Shown here: piece by piece, positions 62,079-64,000 of the stretch
How the letters are laid out: the number at the start of each line of letters is the position of its first letter
How positions within the stretch are numbered: position 1 is the first letter of the stretch
Assembly: GCF_026683955.1 (NCBI RefSeq)
Contig: NZ_CP113343.1
Location: 3,286,001-3,350,000 of the forward strand
DNA length: 64,000 bases
Direction of reading: 5' to 3'
Source of the DNA: Arthrobacter sp. MMS18-M83
Lineage (GTDB): Bacteria; Actinomycetota; Actinomycetes; Actinomycetales; Micrococcaceae
Notes under the pieces: model-generated
The model's database searches: none
What the model saw: only the letters and a program-made list of their open reading frames with translations
What the model was told of the DNA's origin: nothing
Translations under genes and position numbers: made by a program

Positions 62079-63664
62079 TTGGGTTCCGAAGCCGGTCCCG
62101 TGATTTCAGGCCAGGAGCATCGCGTTGCCACACTAGCGTCCAATTCCGGCGCGAATGTCCTACGTTCAGTTGCTAGTAGCCTCCTTACGGTTGCTTTGCC
62201 GTTTTTGTTGGCGCGTTTGCTCTCGGCGCAGGCATACTCGGCTTGGGTACTGCTATTTGGTATGGCCGCATACGTCATTTACTTTGACTTGGGACTTCAG
62301 CCGGTCGTGCAATCCATGGTTGCTCGCTTTGTCGGTACGAATGACCGGGAGTCCACGCGCGATGTGGTCGGAGCAGCACTTCGACTGATGGGACTCGTCG
62401 TGATCTGCTGCCTGCCGGTGGCCTGTATTGTGTCGGCAGCCATAAAGTCTTTCTTTCCAGGATTGCCGGACGGTGTTCTCGTTGATTTTCAGATTGCTTT
62501 CGTTGTTACGGTTTGCGGTCAGCTCGCGATCCTTATTTCCAACGTTGTTATGGCCTATCACGCCGGAAAGCAGCAGCTGGTTAAACCGTCTTTTCTAGTT
62601 GGAGCGTCACGACTGGGGGCGCTTTTGGGAGCCGCCGCCGCAGCTGCTTTTACGAATAATCTAACGGTCACCTCGATCGCTTTGACCCTCCCGCTGCTCA
62701 TAGGCTTGGGAATTTTGATTTGGCGCCTCCGGGGGAACTTGGCAGAATATCGCGGGAGTCTTCGGGAACCGATGATCGTTCGATATCTCGGATAGGCATC
62801 CGAGTCCTACTTGCTTACTCCGGGCCCCTTGTCCTGTGGAATATCTGCATGCTTTTTGTTAACGGTGCTGGCGTTGTGCTTGTGGCGAGACTCGACTACG
62901 GTTCTGTTTCCGCGTATGGCGTGGCGAGCATGTTTGTTGCGGTCGTCATTGGACTCGAGAATGCATTTGTTGGGCCGCTTCTTTCCGAGTTTGGAAGGCG
63001 TAGCGCCGCTGGAATTGCGGACCCTCGTGACCTGCATGTGTCTTCAACAATCAACGGCGTATTTCTTGTAGCTGTTGGCACGCTGGTTTTGATTGCATTT
63101 CCCGCGATCAAGTTGATTTTTCCGGAGCATGTTCGTGAAAGTCTTGGATTCGGTGTGCTTGCTGCAATGATTTTAGGAAATCAGCTTAGGCTGAGCATGA
63201 CTCCTTTGGCCATGTACTTTATCGCTACCCAGAAGCATAGACGGATAATCCTTCCTCCGATTGTAGAAGCTGCTTCTACGGTTGTGTTTGGAATTCTTCT
63301 TGGGCTATTGTTTGGCTTACCTGGCGTCGTGGGCGGAGCCGTTCTTGGTTCCATCGTTGGTGTTGGCCTGAGCCTTACTTGGTCCGTGAGCCTGGCTCGT
63401 TTGGAGAACATTGATAGGCGGGATCTAGTACTGAGTGCCATTGTTAAGCCTCTTCTTTGCTTCAGCCCGACGATTGTCGCATCCACACTTGTAGGCTATG
63501 ACCTTGTGCACCCGGTTTGGTTGTCAGCACTCGTGACCTTGGGTTCTGTACCGATGAGCCTCTTCTTGGTCTGGTTCGTGGCATTCGGAGAACCCGAGAA
63601 ACGGCTGTTTTCGTCGTTGCTTTGGCATTTGTTTAGACAACGTGGGCCGACCCGAATCAGGTAG
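62079..63664 (+). pseudogene. Wzx-type polysaccharide flippase split by a frameshift
   Basis: The first frame (62079-62795, TTG start) encodes six helices (LTVALPFLLARLLSAQAYSAWVLLF type start) and stops at MIVRYLG. The protein continues in the other frame from about 62790 (IGIRVLLAYSGPLVLWN) to 63664 with a further six to seven helices, as in MATE/MOP flippases. A single-base shift near 62780-62800 would explain this. Intact, the protein would have about 528 residues. Either a true lesion or a sequencing error. Confidence 0.8.
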
Positions 63665-63706
63665 TTTCATTTTGGGCGGAGTAGAGCGACGCAAATACCC
63701 ACCTCG

Positions 63707-63829
63707 GACCTGACTTGGCTCATTTGCTTAGACCTGACTTGGCTCACGCGTCGTTAATTCGGCTCATCGCATTTGAGGGTGTAATCGGGGTAGGCGCGTC
63801 GGTGGCCGGTTAGACCTGACTTCGGTCAT
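63707..63829. repeat. Spaced direct repeats GACCTGACTTGGCTCA
   Basis: Copies at 63707-63722 and 63731-63746 are identical over 16 bases; weaker copies follow at 63757-63766 (ATTCGGCTCA) and 63813-63829 (GACCTGACTTCGGTCAT). Multiple spaced terminal repeats of this kind occur at ends of IS21-type elements, so it may be the edge of another mobile element. No gene seen from 63665 to about 63950. Confidence 0.55.
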
Positions 63830-63887
63830 TCGGTTTAGTGGCTTCGTGGTTGACGGTGAATCGGGTTCCGTGTCTTGAAAGCTGAAG

Positions 63888-63950
63888 GGCTCGTAGCCCT
63901 GCTGTGATGGATGTTCTCTACGCATTCATCGAAGCCAGGAGCTACGAGCC
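63888..63950. repeat. 10-bp perfect inverted repeat near the right edge
   Basis: GGCTCGTAGC (63888-63897) and GCTACGAGCC (63941-63950) flank 43 bases and end immediately before a possible TTG start. In the loop, ATG 63907 opens a 15-codon ORF (MDVLYAFIEARSYEP) whose TGA overlaps that TTG. Confidence 0.55.
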
Positions 63951-64000
63951 TTGATCGAGCCTACTGCCCAGCGCCCGGACGCTTTCACCGTCATTTTCAA
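63951..64000 (+). CDS. Start of an unidentified CDS, truncated by the window edge
   Basis: TTG 63951 opens a frame (MIEPTAQRPDAFTVIF) that runs off the window. No family recognised; the preceding repeats suggest a transposase. Confidence 0.3.
   Translation, partial: MIEPTAQRPDAFTVIF

Overview
The window looks like chromosome of a high-GC soil actinobacterium of the Micrococcaceae (Arthrobacter, Paenarthrobacter or Pseudarthrobacter type). Support: strongly GC-biased coding in most of the window, frequent GTG and TTG starts, 1-4 base gene overlaps, an actinobacterial Tad/Flp pilus cluster, a paaABCDE operon, multiple LytR-CpsA-Psr (LCP) proteins and a LAXTG-type sorting signal. This is inference from gene content; no 16S or tRNA gene is present.

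Layout. (a) 1-5480: the end of a peptide/opine-type ABC importer (permease and a double ATPase), a CocE/NonD serine hydrolase and a TetR regulator, which read as one uptake-and-hydrolysis unit. (b) 5713-8554: response regulator, tiny secreted peptide and convergent sensor kinase. (c) 8609-11968: oligopeptidase B and an LCP protein. (d) 12387-16667: a secreted double cupredoxin, then a surface-fibre locus with a SipW-type signal peptidase fused in frame to a TasA/camelysin-like protein, a second secreted protein, a pseudo-Hpt protein and a PAS-ANTAR protein. (e) 17129-24530: a Tad/Flp pilus operon (two flp pilins, TadE, TadG, CpaB, CpaE, CpaF, TadB, TadC), then a second pseudo-Hpt protein and a second, paralogous two-component pair (25139-27865). 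(f) 28495-28858: two copies of a palindrome-rich intergenic repeat, related to one at 16712-16920. (g) 29005-33846: phenylacetyl-CoA epoxidase operon with a visible promoter and operator.

(h) 33874-38570: CDF-like membrane protein, then a GGDEF-EAL protein overlapping a cellulose-synthase-like GT2 with a C-terminal PilZ domain. (i) 39343-47207: two nearly identical LCP genes in inverted orientation around a magnesium module: an M-box (ykoK) riboswitch, an Nramp-related transporter carrying NRMT-type rather than MntH-type site residues, and a soluble PRC/MgtE-N/CBS protein; also DUF2127 and an ArsR unit. (j) 47257-63664: exopolysaccharide locus with galU, low-molecular-weight phosphatase, a LANTG surface protein, DUF4012, polyprenyl glycosylphosphotransferase, Wzz/BY-kinase, glycosyltransferases, acyltransferase and flippase. 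Its right part is visibly lower in GC and carries two lesions: a GT2 gene split by a 1257-bp IS3-family element with a perfect 4-bp target duplication, and a frameshifted flippase. The window ends in a repeat-rich segment that may be another mobile element.

Most notable: (1) exact 11-bp-phased triple direct repeats upstream of the fibre operon and of the second pseudo-Hpt gene, the geometry expected for OmpR-family regulators, two of which lie in the window; (2) the fused signal peptidase-substrate gene with two Hpt-like proteins lacking the phospho-histidine; (3) the M-box/NRMT/MgtE-N-CBS magnesium module. Together (1) and (2) suggest a co-regulated cell-surface programme (fibre plus Flp pilus) flanked by duplicated two-component systems; this is inference.
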